Positions 1-10,697 of a stretch of 64,000 bases of DNA are shown here, in pieces (within the stretch, counting starts at the first letter, position 1; each line of letters opens with the position of its first letter). Below the pieces are notes generated by a model. The model did no database searches and had not been told where the DNA came from. It saw nothing but the letters and a program-made list of their open reading frames with translations. The stretch lies in the NCBI GenBank assembly GCA_013146195.2, contig CM028382.1:58393027-58457026 (forward strand), given 5' to 3'. A program made the position numbers and the translations under genes. The stretch comes from Codonopsis lanceolata. Taxonomy: Eukaryota > Streptophyta > Magnoliopsida > Asterales > Campanulaceae.

Positions 1-1046
1 ATACTGCTCGCGTTTCCACCCCTGTGCAGCCCCCATTCATGGCTCTCATATTTGGCAGCACATGACTGCCAGCAGATCAGTGGCCGAACAGTTCATCTCC
101 TGGAATATTGACAACGGCAATTGCTCTATTTGGCTTGATAATTGGCTGCCTAACATATCCCTGTCCAGGCCGCAAAACTGCACTTTAGAACAGGTTAAAG
201 AGCTGTTTGCTTCCAGTTCAGTTCTTCATGATTTCGTCCCTTATTTCCATCCTCTTTCAGCCATTCAGCACATCAACTCTCGGCAGATTGTTATCTCTAA
301 CAGTCCAGATTCGGCCTACTGGGCAGCAGCTTCTAATGGCCACTTCAGCTTATCCTCGGCCTGGCACTCTATTAGAGGTCATCAGTCCTATCTCCTTTCG
401 GCAAAATACATCTGGTATAAGCATCTCTCCAGCCGCATAAGTGTTTTCCTTTGGAAACTATTCCAGCTCAAAATTCCCATTGATGAAGCCCTCTCCTCTA
501 AAGGGTTCTCTCTAGCTTCAAAGTGTGCTTGCTGCCCATCTGGTTTCTCTGAAACTTTTTCTCATGTTTGTCTTCACAGCCCTACTGCTTTTGAGGTTTG
601 GAGATATTTTAGCAATGCTTGCAACATCAAAACTCATAGGCTTTCTATCCCCCAAGCTTGCTTCTCCTGGTGGTTAGTTTTTAAGGCTAATGCTTCTCAT
701 ATCCTACTTCCCTCTCTGATTCTCTGGCATTTATGGAAGCACCGAAATTGTGCAATTTTTGACAGCTCCATCCTTCCCGCTAGCCAAGTCATAAAACTTA
801 TCGAGCAGGATATCCTTGCTCACTTGAAGGCTGCTAATCGTCACGACTGCATTCCTAGAACTTTAAAGCTGTTTTAATGGCTCCTGTTTTTTCAGTCCTT
901 TCTTGTATGGCTTTAAGTCTTCTTTTTTTTAGGTCAGGCTCCTTTGTCCCCCCCCCTTTTCGGGTAAGGCTGCTCTTGTTTGTATTTCTCCTTTTATTTA
1001 ATAAAATCTGCGCAGGTGCCGCCCTACTTCCCTTAAAAAAATAAAA
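1..1046 (+). mobile_element. LINE (L1-type) 3' end, cut by the window start
   Basis: The open frame for the ORF2 C-terminus is followed by about 165 bases of 3' UTR and an A-rich tail at 1034-1046. The last 40 bases before the tail (TTTAATAAAATC, then CAGGTGCCGCCCTACTTC) closely match the 3' end of the LINE at 18608-24494 on the other strand (CAGGTGTCGTCCTGCTTC), so both belong to one family or sister families. The 5' part and its target-site duplication lie outside the window. Confidence 0.85.
2..877 (+). CDS. LINE ORF2 C-terminus with zf-RVT domain (partial)
   Basis: This is the C-terminal end of a non-LTR retrotransposon ORF2 polyprotein. The frame is open from base 2 and the first ATG at 62 is internal, so the true start lies upstream. 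Plant LINE features follow in order: a segment ending IWLDNWLP (about residues 20-30 from the ATG), then the reverse-transcriptase zinc-binding region with FLWKLFQLKIP, CACCPSGFSETFSHVCLHS (Cys/His ligands) and AFEVW near residues 125-180, then LWHLWKHRNCAIFD. The family's terminal RNase H domain (DGS and ESD motifs) is absent: the frame stops at 877, about 50 residues after the WKHRN motif. This is either a LINE type without RNase H or a truncated one. It resembles the zf-RVT part of the LINE at 18871-20268. No intact element is visible, so it is probably a dead copy. Confidence 0.8.
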   Translation, partial: YCSRFHPCAAPIHGSHIWQHMTASRSVAEQFISWNIDNGNCSIWLDNWLPNISLSRPQNCTLEQVKELFASSSVLHDFVPYFHPLSAIQHINSRQIVISNSPDSAYWAAASNGHFSLSSAWHSIRGHQSYLLSAKYIWYKHLSSRISVFLWKLFQLKIPIDEALSSKGFSLASKCACCPSGFSETFSHVCLHSPTAFEVWRYFSNACNIKTHRLSIPQACFSWWLVFKANASHILLPSLILWHLWKHRNCAIFDSSILPASQVIKLIEQDILAHLKAANRHDCIPRTLKLF

Positions 1047-1780
1047 GGAGTAACAACTCACTAAATGAATAGAGGCTCCAGGAAAAAATGACTTCCGTGC
1101 CAAATGTTCAAGCACCCTTCGGTATTCCACAAAATTACACACATACGATATTACACTCAACAAATAATTTTATTTTTTAGAGTTTGTGCACTGTATAAAA
1201 CGTTTTTTCATATCAATTATCCAATTTTTTATTTGTATTTGTGAGATTGAAAAAGATAAATTATTGATTTGGCATCACTACAAGGATTCATGTGTTATAG
1301 CAAATTTGGACTAAAATTGTTCGTAACATTTATTGTTCATAACATTTACTAAAATTGTTCGTAACATTTATTAATAAAAGAAAATAATTTATTATATACA
1401 CTTTTTATATTTATTCAAAAATTATTTCCGTAACATTTTTCGTGCGTACTGGTTGTTTTTATTACTCGGTTGGTATTATTTTTGACCTTAGATTTTGCCT
1501 TGAATCTGATTGTGTATTTGCCAAAGCCACATGCTCATGTTCGATTTTCGGTTCGACACGTCCATAACTTCCGAATTCGGATCCGTTTGGCCATTTTTTA
1601 TGTATATCTTTGTGTGTTTGACTTTTTTTTATCCATTTGGAATAGTATAAACCTATCCTAATGATATCCTAATTTAATTCCATTTGGAATAGTTAATTTG
1701 TGTTTATTTAGACCCAAGTGTGTTTTAACTCTTTTTGACCTCAAAATCTGCTGGGTTTCACCACAACCTATTTCCAGATA
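1047..1780. other. AT-rich intergenic stretch, no gene seen
   Basis: No convincing coding sequence. A short word related to GTTCGTAACATTTATT recurs three times at about 1318-1375 (with small changes), a small local direct repeat. The short open frame at 1470-1661 has no recognisable motif. Confidence 0.5.
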
Positions 1781-1785
1781 TTTAG

Positions 1786-1960
1786 ACTTCAAGAATAAGA
1801 GAGCCTGTGTGCGAGAGAGTATGGTGAGATTAGTGTGTGCTTGAGGTTCCAGATGATCCGGCCCGATTGATAATCCAAAACCGGCTACGCGTTCGTTCCC
1901 CTCGTCGAGTAGATTACTCTACCCCGATTTGCTTGATTTTAAATCGAGCTAGATCATTCC
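1786..1960 (+). repeat. Possible diverged fragment of a Tekay-like LTR
   Basis: The run GTGAGATTAGTGTGTG with its flanks (GCCTGTGTGCGAGAGAGT before, GGTTCCAGATGATCC after) resembles 42625-42720 inside the Tekay-like 3' LTR (GTGAGATTAGTGCGTG; GCTTGTGCGTGAGAGTCT; GGCTTCCAAGAGATTC). Similarity covers about 60-80 bases with gaps. It may be an old LTR relic; no ends or target-site duplication can be defined. Confidence 0.3.
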
Positions 1961-2599
1961 CCCATGTATACTAGTTAGCTAGATTAATAGACCCATCTTT
2001 GTGTGTTGACTTTTTTTTTCCAGTTCCCGGCGGCTCCTCGAGACTCCAGTCCTCACCCACCGGCCACTGACGTCGCCGCCACAGCCTCAGACCTCAGTGC
2101 CTCACAAAGTCATAGACCACAGTTTGAATTTAATGGTTTATTAGCATGCCCATTTTGCCCACGGCCATATGCGGGGTGGGCTGGGCTAGGAGTTTCTAGG
2201 ACCGTCAAGCTTGCGGGCTTTTCAGGCCCGATTTGACAGCTCTACTCGTGACTCAACTTTTGTAATCTATTCTCCTATTAAAAAAATGGTGTAGAATGAT
2301 CAGAATATCGTATAAAGATAATCTGCATCTCGTGACTCAAATTCTTTAATATATTCAACACATGGTCGTATAAAAATAATCTTTCCCCATCCATGGTCAT
2401 AATTTTTCACTAATTTTGAAGGCACCCTGATCGGCTTAGTCTTCTTCTACCATGGAAGTCCACATAACATTGACTCGTATGCTACACCATTTTGTTGAAG
2501 AACTTAAGGATGTCTATCTAGCAACCGGTTAGCTAATGTTTGGCACAGTTAACATGTGGGATGTTGGGAACTTTGCACTTTAGTTAATATAAACTCAAT
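1961..2599. other. Intergenic stretch, no gene seen
   Basis: Contains a short GC-richer patch (2025-2240) with an open frame of 77 codons lacking any recognisable motif. The rest is AT-rich. Nothing is supported as a gene or an element here. Confidence 0.4.
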
Positions 2600-4140
2600 T
2601 AAAATAGAATCACAGAGAGAGAGAAGAGACCTTAAGTAGTTTGATGAGGGTTTATCTGTCACAGACCTGAATGTGCATGGTCTCAATTGGAGCAGGCCAT
2701 GTTATAGCTTAAAAATTTATGTCCTTACATGCTAATAAAACAAATGAATGTGCTACGAAGGATGATCTACCAAACAAAATGTTATCGTGTGAAATAAGGA
2801 TTATTGCCAATGAAATAAGTATATACTAGATAGATTCCTAGGGCACCAATACTTTACACTACTTGCAAGAAACTGTAAAATTATTGCCAGCATCATTAAT
2901 CACCAAGTGTCCATAAGGTTTTCAAAAGATTTCCATAAACAGAGAACAAGTCATGCAAGAAGCTCATACCATAATATATTGACAAACACATAAAAACAAT
3001 CACAATAGAACCAGAGAGAGAAACATGTAAAAACAATCAGAATAGAATCAGAGAGAGACAGAGCAAAAACCTCGAGCAGTTGGATCCCTTTTTCTCTGTC
3101 GCAGTGTGTGCGTGTGTGCGAGAGTGCCTGTGTTTGAATTCGAATTAATTACGATGGAAGAGGATTTGGTAGCTATTTACAATAAAGAACAAATCACGAT
3201 CCACATATGTACACAACATCAATATCACTACAAATTACAAATAGAGAACTCCATATTTCAATTCATGTTCAATAGTGGAGTAATAATTATGAGCAGCTGT
3301 TTCAGAATTTGTTTTTCGTAAACAAGTAAAACCAATTAAAATAGAATCAGAGACAGAGAGAGAAGAAACCTTGAATGAGGGTTTACCTGTGCACAGTGAC
3401 TGAATTTGAACTCGAAATCGGTGGCCATAGAAGGGAGATTTGTAACAACCAAGCTACGATTATGGGAGAGAGAGTGGGGGGTGGCGATTGATTTTGACTG
3501 TTGAAATTGATTCTCCAACTAGTTCAACCATAATCAAACATACGCCATTAATCGACCGTTAGGGATTTAACTGAAGAAAAACCCTAAAATTGAAATTTAA
3601 ATGGTTTAAAAAGAGACAAATCAGGTGTGAAGAAGAAAAAAAGTGGTGAGTGACGATAATAAGAAGAAGAAGACATAAATTGAAATCACGCTGTTTAAAA
3701 CTCAGACATTAAATTCCGTTTCCAAAGAGATTGCCGTCAATAAAGAACAAATCACAAAACACATATCTATGGAACATCAATAGCACTATAAATTTCAAAT
3801 AAATAAATTCCATATTTCGATTCACGTTCAATAGTGGAGAGCATATTACGATTGTTATAGAATTCGTTTTTCGTAAATAAGCAAAATAAAATAAAGTAGA
3901 ATCAGAGAGAGAAGAAACCTTGAGTTGTTCGATAAGGGTTTATCTGTCGCAGATCCTGAAATTGAAAGCTGAGTTCAATCGCCATGGAAGGAGATTGGTA
4001 GCAACCGAGCTACGATTATGGAGAGAGAGAGAGAGAGAGTTGTGGCTACTGGTTAGTGATTCTTGACTTCTAGAATTGAATTCTGTCACTATTTAAGTTA
4101 ACCAATTATCAAACAGACGTCGTTATTCGACCGTTAGAAA
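2600..4140 (-). repeat. Four diverged copies of an exon-1-like segment
   Basis: A segment reading on the minus strand as start codon, GACAGATAAACCCT, AAG and then a GT-starting pyrimidine-rich tract (GTTTCTTCTCTCTCTGATTC) occurs around 2607-2700, 3010-3160, 3340-3470 and 3895-4035. Copies three and four can be read as a short peptide starting MATDFEF or MAIELSF and ending at an AAG|GT junction that looks like a 5' splice site. Copies one and two have lost the start or carry stops. The last two copies are part of a direct duplication with a period of about 557 bases (3181-3540 against 3738-4140, including AATAAAGAACAAATCAC and TTCAATAGTGGAG in both). I do not recognise the protein. No downstream exons are seen on the left. 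The origin is probably repeated duplication of a gene's 5' end. Confidence 0.55.
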
Positions 4141-4312
4141 CTTTTTTTTATTTTCTTTTTTTCTTTTTATATTTGATCGTTAGGGACTTAGTACTTATTT
4201 GATGAAACGTTTTGATCAAAATACTGGTAAAAAACATAACGTTCTCTTTAAAAGTGTTTTAATGTAGCGTTTTAAAGATGTGCTGCGTTTATAACTATTT
4301 TGTTTATAAAAA

Positions 4313-4580
4313 CAGTGGCGGACGCAGAGAATTTTTCAATCGGGTGCACAAATTCAATTTTCAGACAATGTCAATGGTAAGTAAAAAAAAAAAAAACTTT
4401 TGTAGGTAAGGGTAAATTGTATAAATTTTATCTAGATGGGGGCAAATTATATAAATTTTATCTCGGTGGGGGCAAATTGTATAATATTACAAATTAATTT
4501 TTTTAAAAAGAATGCTTTGACAAAATTATCCCCAAGTGGGGGCAACTGCCCCCAGACCATAAGGCATGTGTCTGCCACTG
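4313..4580. mobile_element. hAT-like MITE with 8-bp TSD
   Basis: This 268-bp element has imperfect terminal inverted repeats: CAGTGGCGGACGCAG at the left and, as reverse complement, CAGTGGCAGACACAT at the right. It is flanked by a perfect 8-bp target duplication TATAAAAA (4305-4312 and 4581-4588). The 8-bp duplication and the CAGTGGCGGA-type ends are characteristic of the hAT superfamily. The interior repeats GGGGGCAAATT and has no coding capacity, so it is non-autonomous. Confidence 0.85.
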
Positions 4581-4588
4581 TATAAAAA

Positions 4589-4914
4589 TAGTGTTTTGAA
4601 ATAGTTTTCCTAACATGTTTACAATAAAAAAAATTACGTTTTGAAAATACTGCATTTTAAAAAAACTGTGTTAAAAACGCTGCACCAGACTAGGTCTTAA
4701 ATGGAGAAAAACTTTTCACTACCGTTGGATCTTCTTTTCTTTATTGTCTTCCAACATTCTTTTAACTTTTTAACTTTTTTCTTGTACGTGATCACAATTG
4801 GAGCATTTTTAAAAAATATTATTGACATATTTATTTTATTATTATTTTTAAAAATTGGAGAGAACATAAACCGTATCCCAATTCTTAACTTTATATTATT
4901 TTAATGTCTTGATA
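4589..4914. other. AT-rich intergenic stretch
   Basis: Low-complexity AT-rich DNA with poly-A and poly-T runs. The short open frame at 4701-4904 is rich in Phe, Leu and Ile because of T-rich sequence and has no recognisable motif. Confidence 0.4.
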
Positions 4915-5640
4915 AGCTACAATTATATATACCTCTCGATTGAGAGTAGTTAAGTAACAGGGAGTCTCTGGTAAGCTAAATGGGGCATTTTGGAAAGACT
5001 TAAATAACAATGATGTCTCTGAAGAAGCTTGAACATCGGACCTCTGTTAAGTTAAATGGGGTCTTTGGGTAAGGCTTAAACAACAATGATGCCTCTTCAC
5101 CCGACCTCTCTATTAAGAGTTGTAAAGAAGATAAGTGAGTAGCTAAATGGGGCCTTTGGGTAAGGTTTGAACAATAATGGTGCGTCTGAAGAGGCTTGAA
5201 CACCCGACCTCTGATAAGTTAAATGGAACCTTTGGGTAAGGCTTGAACAACAATGTTGTCTCTGAAGAGGCTTGAACACCCACCTTTCTATTGAGAGTTG
5301 TAAAGAAGATAAGTGAATAGCTAAATGAGACCTCTAAATGGGGCCTTTGGGTAAGACTTGAACAACAATGGTGCCTCTGAAGAGACTTGAACATCCGACC
5401 TCTAGTAAGTTAAATGGGATTTTTTTGGGTAAGGCTTGAACAATAATGGTGTCTCTGAAGAGGCTTGAACACCCGACCTCTCTATTGAGAGTTGTAAAGA
5501 AGATAAGTGAGTAGCTAAATGAGGTCTTACCCATGATGCCTTTGAAGAGGTTTGAACACACAACCTCTCTATTGAGAGTTGTAAAGTCTAAGATGTCCTT
5601 AGTAAAACTTGAACACCCGACCTCTTTATTAGGAGAAATG
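4915..5640 (-). repeat. Degenerate tandem array, about eight units
   Basis: The word CTTGAACACCCGACCTCT, with small changes, recurs about eight times (near 5027, 5090, 5200, 5270, 5385, 5465, 5550 and 5606). A second word, TTGGGTAAGGCTTGAACAA, recurs five times (near 5065, 5157, 5232, 5348, 5428), and TATTGAGAGTTGTAAAG several times. Spacing varies around 70-110 bases, so this is an irregular array. On the minus strand each unit contains GTTCAAGCC, which fits the Pol III B-box consensus GWTCRANNC, so the unit may derive from a tRNA-like or SINE sequence. The short minus-strand open frames (MFKPLQ..., MFKSLQ...) are products of the repeat and are not considered genes. Confidence 0.7.
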
Positions 5641-6120
5641 AACAATGTACCAATGAAGATAGAGCTCGTCGGTGTCACAATTGGAGAGCATTCATGTCAT
5701 TCTAATTGGAAGATCAAACATGATCCAAACCAAACCTCGAGCTACTAATCCAACTAACTAATACATTTTAGTTAAATTCAATCCAACTTGCCAAAATTTA
5801 GTGAAACAAATTTGAATTTCGTTATACTCGATTGTTAAAACCTGATCAACTTTCTTTTCATGATTATAATAATTCAAGAGTTAATTTCTAATAAACTTCT
5901 TTTTTATACATATTCTTCTTTTTTTATACTTAATTCTTGAATTCTAAGACAGGCTTCTAAATCTTTTATGATGGTTTCCCTAGACATGGCAGTGTCCGCC
6001 CTAAAATTTTGGGGGCCGAGGCGAACTCAAAAAACGGGGCCCCAACCGTATACATGTTGAAAATATTAAAAGCTTTAGTTCGAGACAAATCAATTATTTT
6101 TCTTTTTGTTTTTTTCTCAG

Positions 6121-6151
<31 letters not shown>

Positions 6152-7272
6152 AGTTCTTTTAAAAGCTAATAAAAAGTTAAGTACTTGGAAAAAAAATCAA
6201 TAAACAATCGCACTCTTACATAAACACACTAACTAATAAATATTTAAACACAAAATATTTATCAGCTCTAAATTCTGTTATGTTTGATCCGACACACGGA
6301 TTAAGGAAAAATATTTGACTTGATTATTAATATTGGTATGATGTGCAGTTTCCTTTAAAACTCATATTCATGTAGCTCATAATTAAAGTAGGAAGAATTG
6401 TGATAAACACACTTATTATAAACTGTTGGAGAAAAAGTCAAACATTGTACTGGTATCTGATTAAATCTCATCTCTCGCATAATATAATTCATAGGTACGT
6501 AATGCAGCACGTGTAATATACTTAATGCAATATACTTAAAGAATCATATTTTGGATTAAATAAAAATGTTCAAAAAAATTTAACGATAATCTTTACTTCT
6601 ATTGTTCAATTTTTATCTACAAATGTTATAGTTTTATCTGCATTGTCTATAAACAAAATTGAAAATAAAAATAAAAATGGGTTAAGAGCTCGTGCCAGAC
6701 TTGCACAAAAATAAAAGGGGTAAAATTATGGCCGGTCCCTTTTCCAAAGTTTGTAACCACAAAAGTCCACCGTTTTTTTTTAACCTCAAAAGTCCATTTT
6801 TCAAAATATTATTTTGAAAATGTGATCGTCTCCTTCAACAACTTCGACAAACACATTTTTATTTTTATTTTTATTTTTATTTTCTATTTTATTATATATA
6901 TTTTTTTATTTTTTATTTTTTCAATTAAGGAAAAATATGGAAGACGTTAGCGAAGAAATATTGGAGTGTCTCATGTTCCAAAAAAAATCAATGTAACTCT
7001 AAACCTTAAACCACTAAATACTAAATCCTAACCATAAAACGTTGAACACTAAAACTCTAAATCCTAAACTCTAAACCGTAAATTTAGAAATTTCAAACTT
7101 GAGGTAACGTTATTGAAACACTTAATAAAGTTTTCACTACCAACAATCATTTTATTTTTTTCCTAAACAAAATTAGGCTGCCCTAGTTGTCAAAAATAAA
7201 ATACACTAATCAATGTGTAAGTTCGGCATTCATTCGCTACCTTTCCAACTAGTTATATTGTTTTCAATGATA
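5641..7272. other. AT-rich intergenic region with microsatellite and telomere-like words
   Basis: No gene seen. It holds an (AT)n microsatellite at about 6119-6149, a patch at 5985-6045 resembling a hAT-like terminus (CAGTGTCCGCCCTAAAATTT) without a visible partner end, a T/A tract at 6840-6925, and degenerate telomere-like words (CTAAACCTTAAACC, AAATCCTAAACTCTAAACC) at about 6990-7080. Confidence 0.5.
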
Positions 7273-7570
7273 CTCCCTCCGTCCCATATAAATATTCCTA
7301 GTGAGTAAAACACAAGGATTAAGAAATGTAATTAATGATAGGATGTAAAATATGTTGTGACAATAATACCCATCACACACCTTCTCTCCTTCATTAATTA
7401 TACACATATTACACACACTCTCTCTCTCTAGAATGTGTAATAATTATAGTATTAAATGAAGGGATATATTAGGAAGATTGATAGAAGTTTTGTACATCAA
7501 AAGTCATTAGGAACATTAGTTGGGACATCCTAAAATAGAAAGTAGGAATATTTATCTGGGACGGAGGGAG
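7273..7570. mobile_element. Stowaway-like MITE (Tc1/mariner)
   Basis: The 298-bp element begins CTCCCTCCGTCCCATATAAA and ends with the near-inverse ATATTTATCTGGGACGGAG plus GGAG. It is flanked by TA dinucleotides at 7271-7272 and 7571-7572. CTCCCTCCGT ends with a TA target duplication are the hallmark of Stowaway MITEs. A second, apparently truncated end of the same kind (CTCCCTCCATTTCAGGT) starts at 7580. Confidence 0.9.
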
Positions 7571-7724
7571 TAGTTTAATACTCCCTCCATTTCAGGTAAA
7601 AAAATTATTATACTATTTTTGCATATTTTATTTAAAAAGTTTATTTTCAAAAATTTGAAATAATGTAATAAAGAAAAGGGAGTGAATTAGACAATCAATG
7701 AACCAAAGCCCAAGGAGAGAGAGT

Positions 7725-8172
7725 GCGTGAAATTCTTATACATAATTGATTATACGCACCTCTTCGATTCTCCAACCAAAGAAAAATAAAAACTGCTACT
7801 GAGCCCCCAAGCAATTGGTATAATTAGAAAAAAATATATATATGGTTTCACCATTTAATAAATAGGTTTTTTATTTTAAATTTTTTATAATAGCTCAAAA
7901 ATAAAATAGGAAAGAGAAGATAAATTTTAAAATAAGTGTACTTATGTCTCAATTTTACATTGACTTTGGTTCAAAACCACCAAAAAGCCTTAGTATTTTA
8001 CAATTTTACTTGAAGATTTGCTATTACATTGAAATGGTGATTTTAATGTTAGTTAATTAAGTTATGTTTAAAAAAATTGAGAAGCACTGTAATTATGCCT
8101 CAATTTCTCAGCCCCACCTAGGCGCTACACACTGGTCTGGCGTCTAGCATCCGCTAGCGACATTTAGAACCT
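7725..8172 (+). repeat. Left copy of a direct repeat of about 430 bp
   Basis: From GTGCGTGAAATTCTTATACA to about GCGACATTTAGAACC this stretch matches 13903-13935 plus 14554-14986 in the same orientation. Shared landmarks include AATTGGTATAATTAGAAAAA, GGTTTCACCATTTAATAAAT, AAGCCACC/AAACCACC near the middle, and CACCTAGGCGCTA / CGCCTAGGCGCTA near the end. The repeat flanks the plant mobile domain and MULE block. It has no TG...CA ends, so it is not an obvious LTR. Confidence 0.8.
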
Positions 8173-8184
8173 ATTTATTAAAAG

Positions 8185-9518
8185 GAACAACAACGTCAAC
8201 AAGAATCAAAAGTTCAAGTCCAACAACCGCATGAAATGTTGCATGATCACGAGCAGGGGCAGGAACAAATGCCTTTTCAATAGCATCAGGACCTTTTTTA
8301 GCAGGATAATGATGATGTCACGTCTGAGGATGAGTTTAGGGTAGGTTGTACTGTGAGGGCATACTTGTTATTGGTCTTAGGTTGCACGATATTTGCTGAT
8401 AAGAACGAGATCTGTGTACCTATAACATACTTAGAGTGGCTTGAGGATCTTGAAAATCTAGATACTTATTCGTGGGGAACTGTCACCCTTGCATATTTAT
8501 ATAGACCGATAGGGCAAGCGTCTAGGTATACCACAAAGCAGATAGCTGGTTCCATGACATGACTTGAGGTAATAATTATAATTATTTTCTACTTTTATGT
8601 TGTATATTTACTACTAAAGTTAAGATGTTTAATTTAATTAATCTCTTAAAATATATGTTTTATTACATTTAGGTATGGATCTACTTGCGATTTCCATATC
8701 TGAGGCCTCCACATAATGTTGAGTACAAGTCCAGATACCCGCTTAAACATAGGTGGATCACGCAAGGGAATCAGGGACGACGCCTGGACCATTTGTTAGT
8801 AGAACGTGAGCATTTAGATAGACTGACGAGCCGTGACGTAAATATAAGTATTTTTTCTATCAATTTCAACAATTTGTAGACTTATTGTATTGCAAGTTTT
8901 TGACTTTTTGTTGGTCTATTGTTGTAGGTTGATTGGCTTCCTTATGACAATAAGGTCGGGCAACGGTTTGAATGGCATCGGATTGCCATGTATCTGGGAT
9001 GCATACAAATGGGCAATATTGTCGAGCCATACCATCCAGATAGAGTCCTTCGACAGTTCGGGTATGTGCAAACAATTCAGTCGAGAGTTATTGCTCCGAA
9101 CTGCGACCCTCAAGATAACTCGAGGTCCTTGGCTCTCTAGATTGGGTATGCTTTGTATTGGTTGATGTCAGACAGCCATCTCCTATCTGAAGAACATCTC
9201 AATAGGCATGCCCTTCATGCTTGGGATTGTGTTCCTGGTTATTTAGACTAATACCGGGAGCATTCATATGTAGTCATCCAGCCCCGTGGTAGACGATCCA
9301 TATACGTTAACACCACTACGACTGACGCCGTTGCAGCTGATTCAGATTACAGGACGTTGGGAGTTGTGAGCACTATGATTGATCCCATAGTGCGACACCG
9401 GAGATCTGGTGATCAATCTATACCGTATGAGGATTTGGGCTCATTGTTTGATATAGTTCATATAGTTATAAACGGTCCACATGATGACGTGGGACCGTCT
9501 TATAGGAGGCAACAGTGA
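8185..9518 (+). pseudogene. Plant mobile domain (PMD) protein pseudogene
   Basis: Resembles the plant mobile domain family (also annotated as phosphatase 7 long-form homolog or MAIL-like), found in host genes and in Mutator and gypsy elements. Three exons can be read: about 8185-8568, 8673-8837 and 8928-9518, with introns bounded by GT...AG (GAG|GTAATA to TTTAG|GTATGG; GAC|GTAAAT to TGTAG|GTTGAT). Landmarks in order: TVRAYLLLVLGCTIF, SWGTVTLAYLYR, KQIAGSM, then VWIYLRFPYLRPP, RLTSRDV|DWLPYD, RVLRQFGYVQTI, HAWDCVPGYLD, VVIQPRGRR. In-frame stops fall at 8561-8563 (TGA after KQIAGSMT), in the third exon after DNSRSLAL, and after GYLD (TAA where Trp is expected), so it is dead. The N-terminal linker is Gln-rich. 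The 3' end is duplicated in tandem downstream. A MULE transposase lies convergently on the other strand. Confidence 0.75.
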
Positions 9519-10487
9519 TCTCCATTGTCGGTTTATGTTTTTTTTTTTTAATGTTATGACTTGTAAAACGGTTTTTAGTATTTATGGTTATGACATTTTA
9601 ACAAACCTTCCATAAATTTGTGTATCTTTTTTAATGTTATGATCTTATTCCAAACTTTGTGTATGTTGTTACATTTTATAGCTACATAACCGAAGCATCA
9701 TTTAAACCTCAATATCATACATAATTTAAAACAACATAATCGACACATCATAAAAAAGAGATAATTAACCAAAATGACATGTTCAAATACATGTCTTTAA
9801 TACAATTGTATACTGTCAGAACTACTAACAACTCTAGTTGTGCCTACAGATTCACTAACAACTCTAGCTGGTTATTTAGACTGATACCGGGAGTATTCAC
9901 ATGTAGTCATCCAGCCCCGTGGTAGACGATCCATATACGTTAACACCACTACGACTGACGCCGTTGCAGCTGATTCAGATTACAGGACGTTGGGAGTTGT
10001 GAGCACTATGATTGATCCCATAGTGCGGCACCGGAGATCTGGTGATCAATCTATACCGTATGAGGATTTGGGCTCATTGCTTGATATAGTTCATATAGTT
10101 ATAAATGGTCCACCTGATGACGTGGGATCGTCTTATAGGAGGCAACAGTGATCTCCATTGTCGGTTTATGTTTTTTTTTTTAATGTTATGACTTGTAAAA
10201 CAGTTTTTAGTATTTATGGTTATGACATTTTAACTAACCTTCCATAAATTTGTGTATCTTTTTTAATGTTATGATCTTATTCCAAATTTTGTGTATGTTG
10301 TTACATTTTATAGCTACATAACCGAAGCATCATTTAAACCTCAATATCATACATAATTTAAAGCAACATAATCGACACATCATAAAAAAGAGATAATTAA
10401 CCAAAATGACATGTTTAAATACATGTCTTTAATACAATTGTATACTGTCAAAACTACTAACAACTCTAGATGTGCCTACAGATTCAC
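9235..10487 (+). repeat. 633-bp tandem duplication of the PMD 3' end
   Basis: 9235-9867 and 9868-10487 are nearly identical direct copies offset by 633 bases. They start at CTGGTTATTTAGACT and include the last roughly 90 codons of the PMD pseudogene, its stop, and about 350 bases of 3' flank ending near TGCCTACAGATTCACTA. Few substitutions separate them (for example TAA against TGA at the same premature stop, ACATGATGAC against ACCTGATGAC), so the duplication is recent relative to the decay of the gene. Confidence 0.9.
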
Positions 10488-10697
10488 TATATGAAAGTTG
10501 TCGATTAATATAATGTAATTTCCACGCATTAGGATACGACGAGTAATTCTGGTACCAGACCCACGGTACAGCTGCTAATGGGTAACCATTACGTAAAAAA
10601 ACCTACAAATAATTTGAGATGATATCAATAAATAATTTAAACCAAATAACATGTGAACCAATGGGGAATAAGTGAAGTAAAACAATTGAAATCAAAC

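Noticed and set aside
1470..2236. Frames of 63 and 77 codons
   Set aside because: No motif, AT- or GC-skewed composition, and no splice or homology support.
5000..5678. Four overlapping minus-strand frames with repeated MFKPLQ or MFKSLQ starts
   Set aside because: They are translations of the irregular tandem array; similarity between them comes from the DNA repeat, with no known domain.
7580..7690. Second Stowaway-like start CTCCCTCCATTTCAGG
   Set aside because: No matching inverted end with a TA flank was found, so it was not listed as a separate element.
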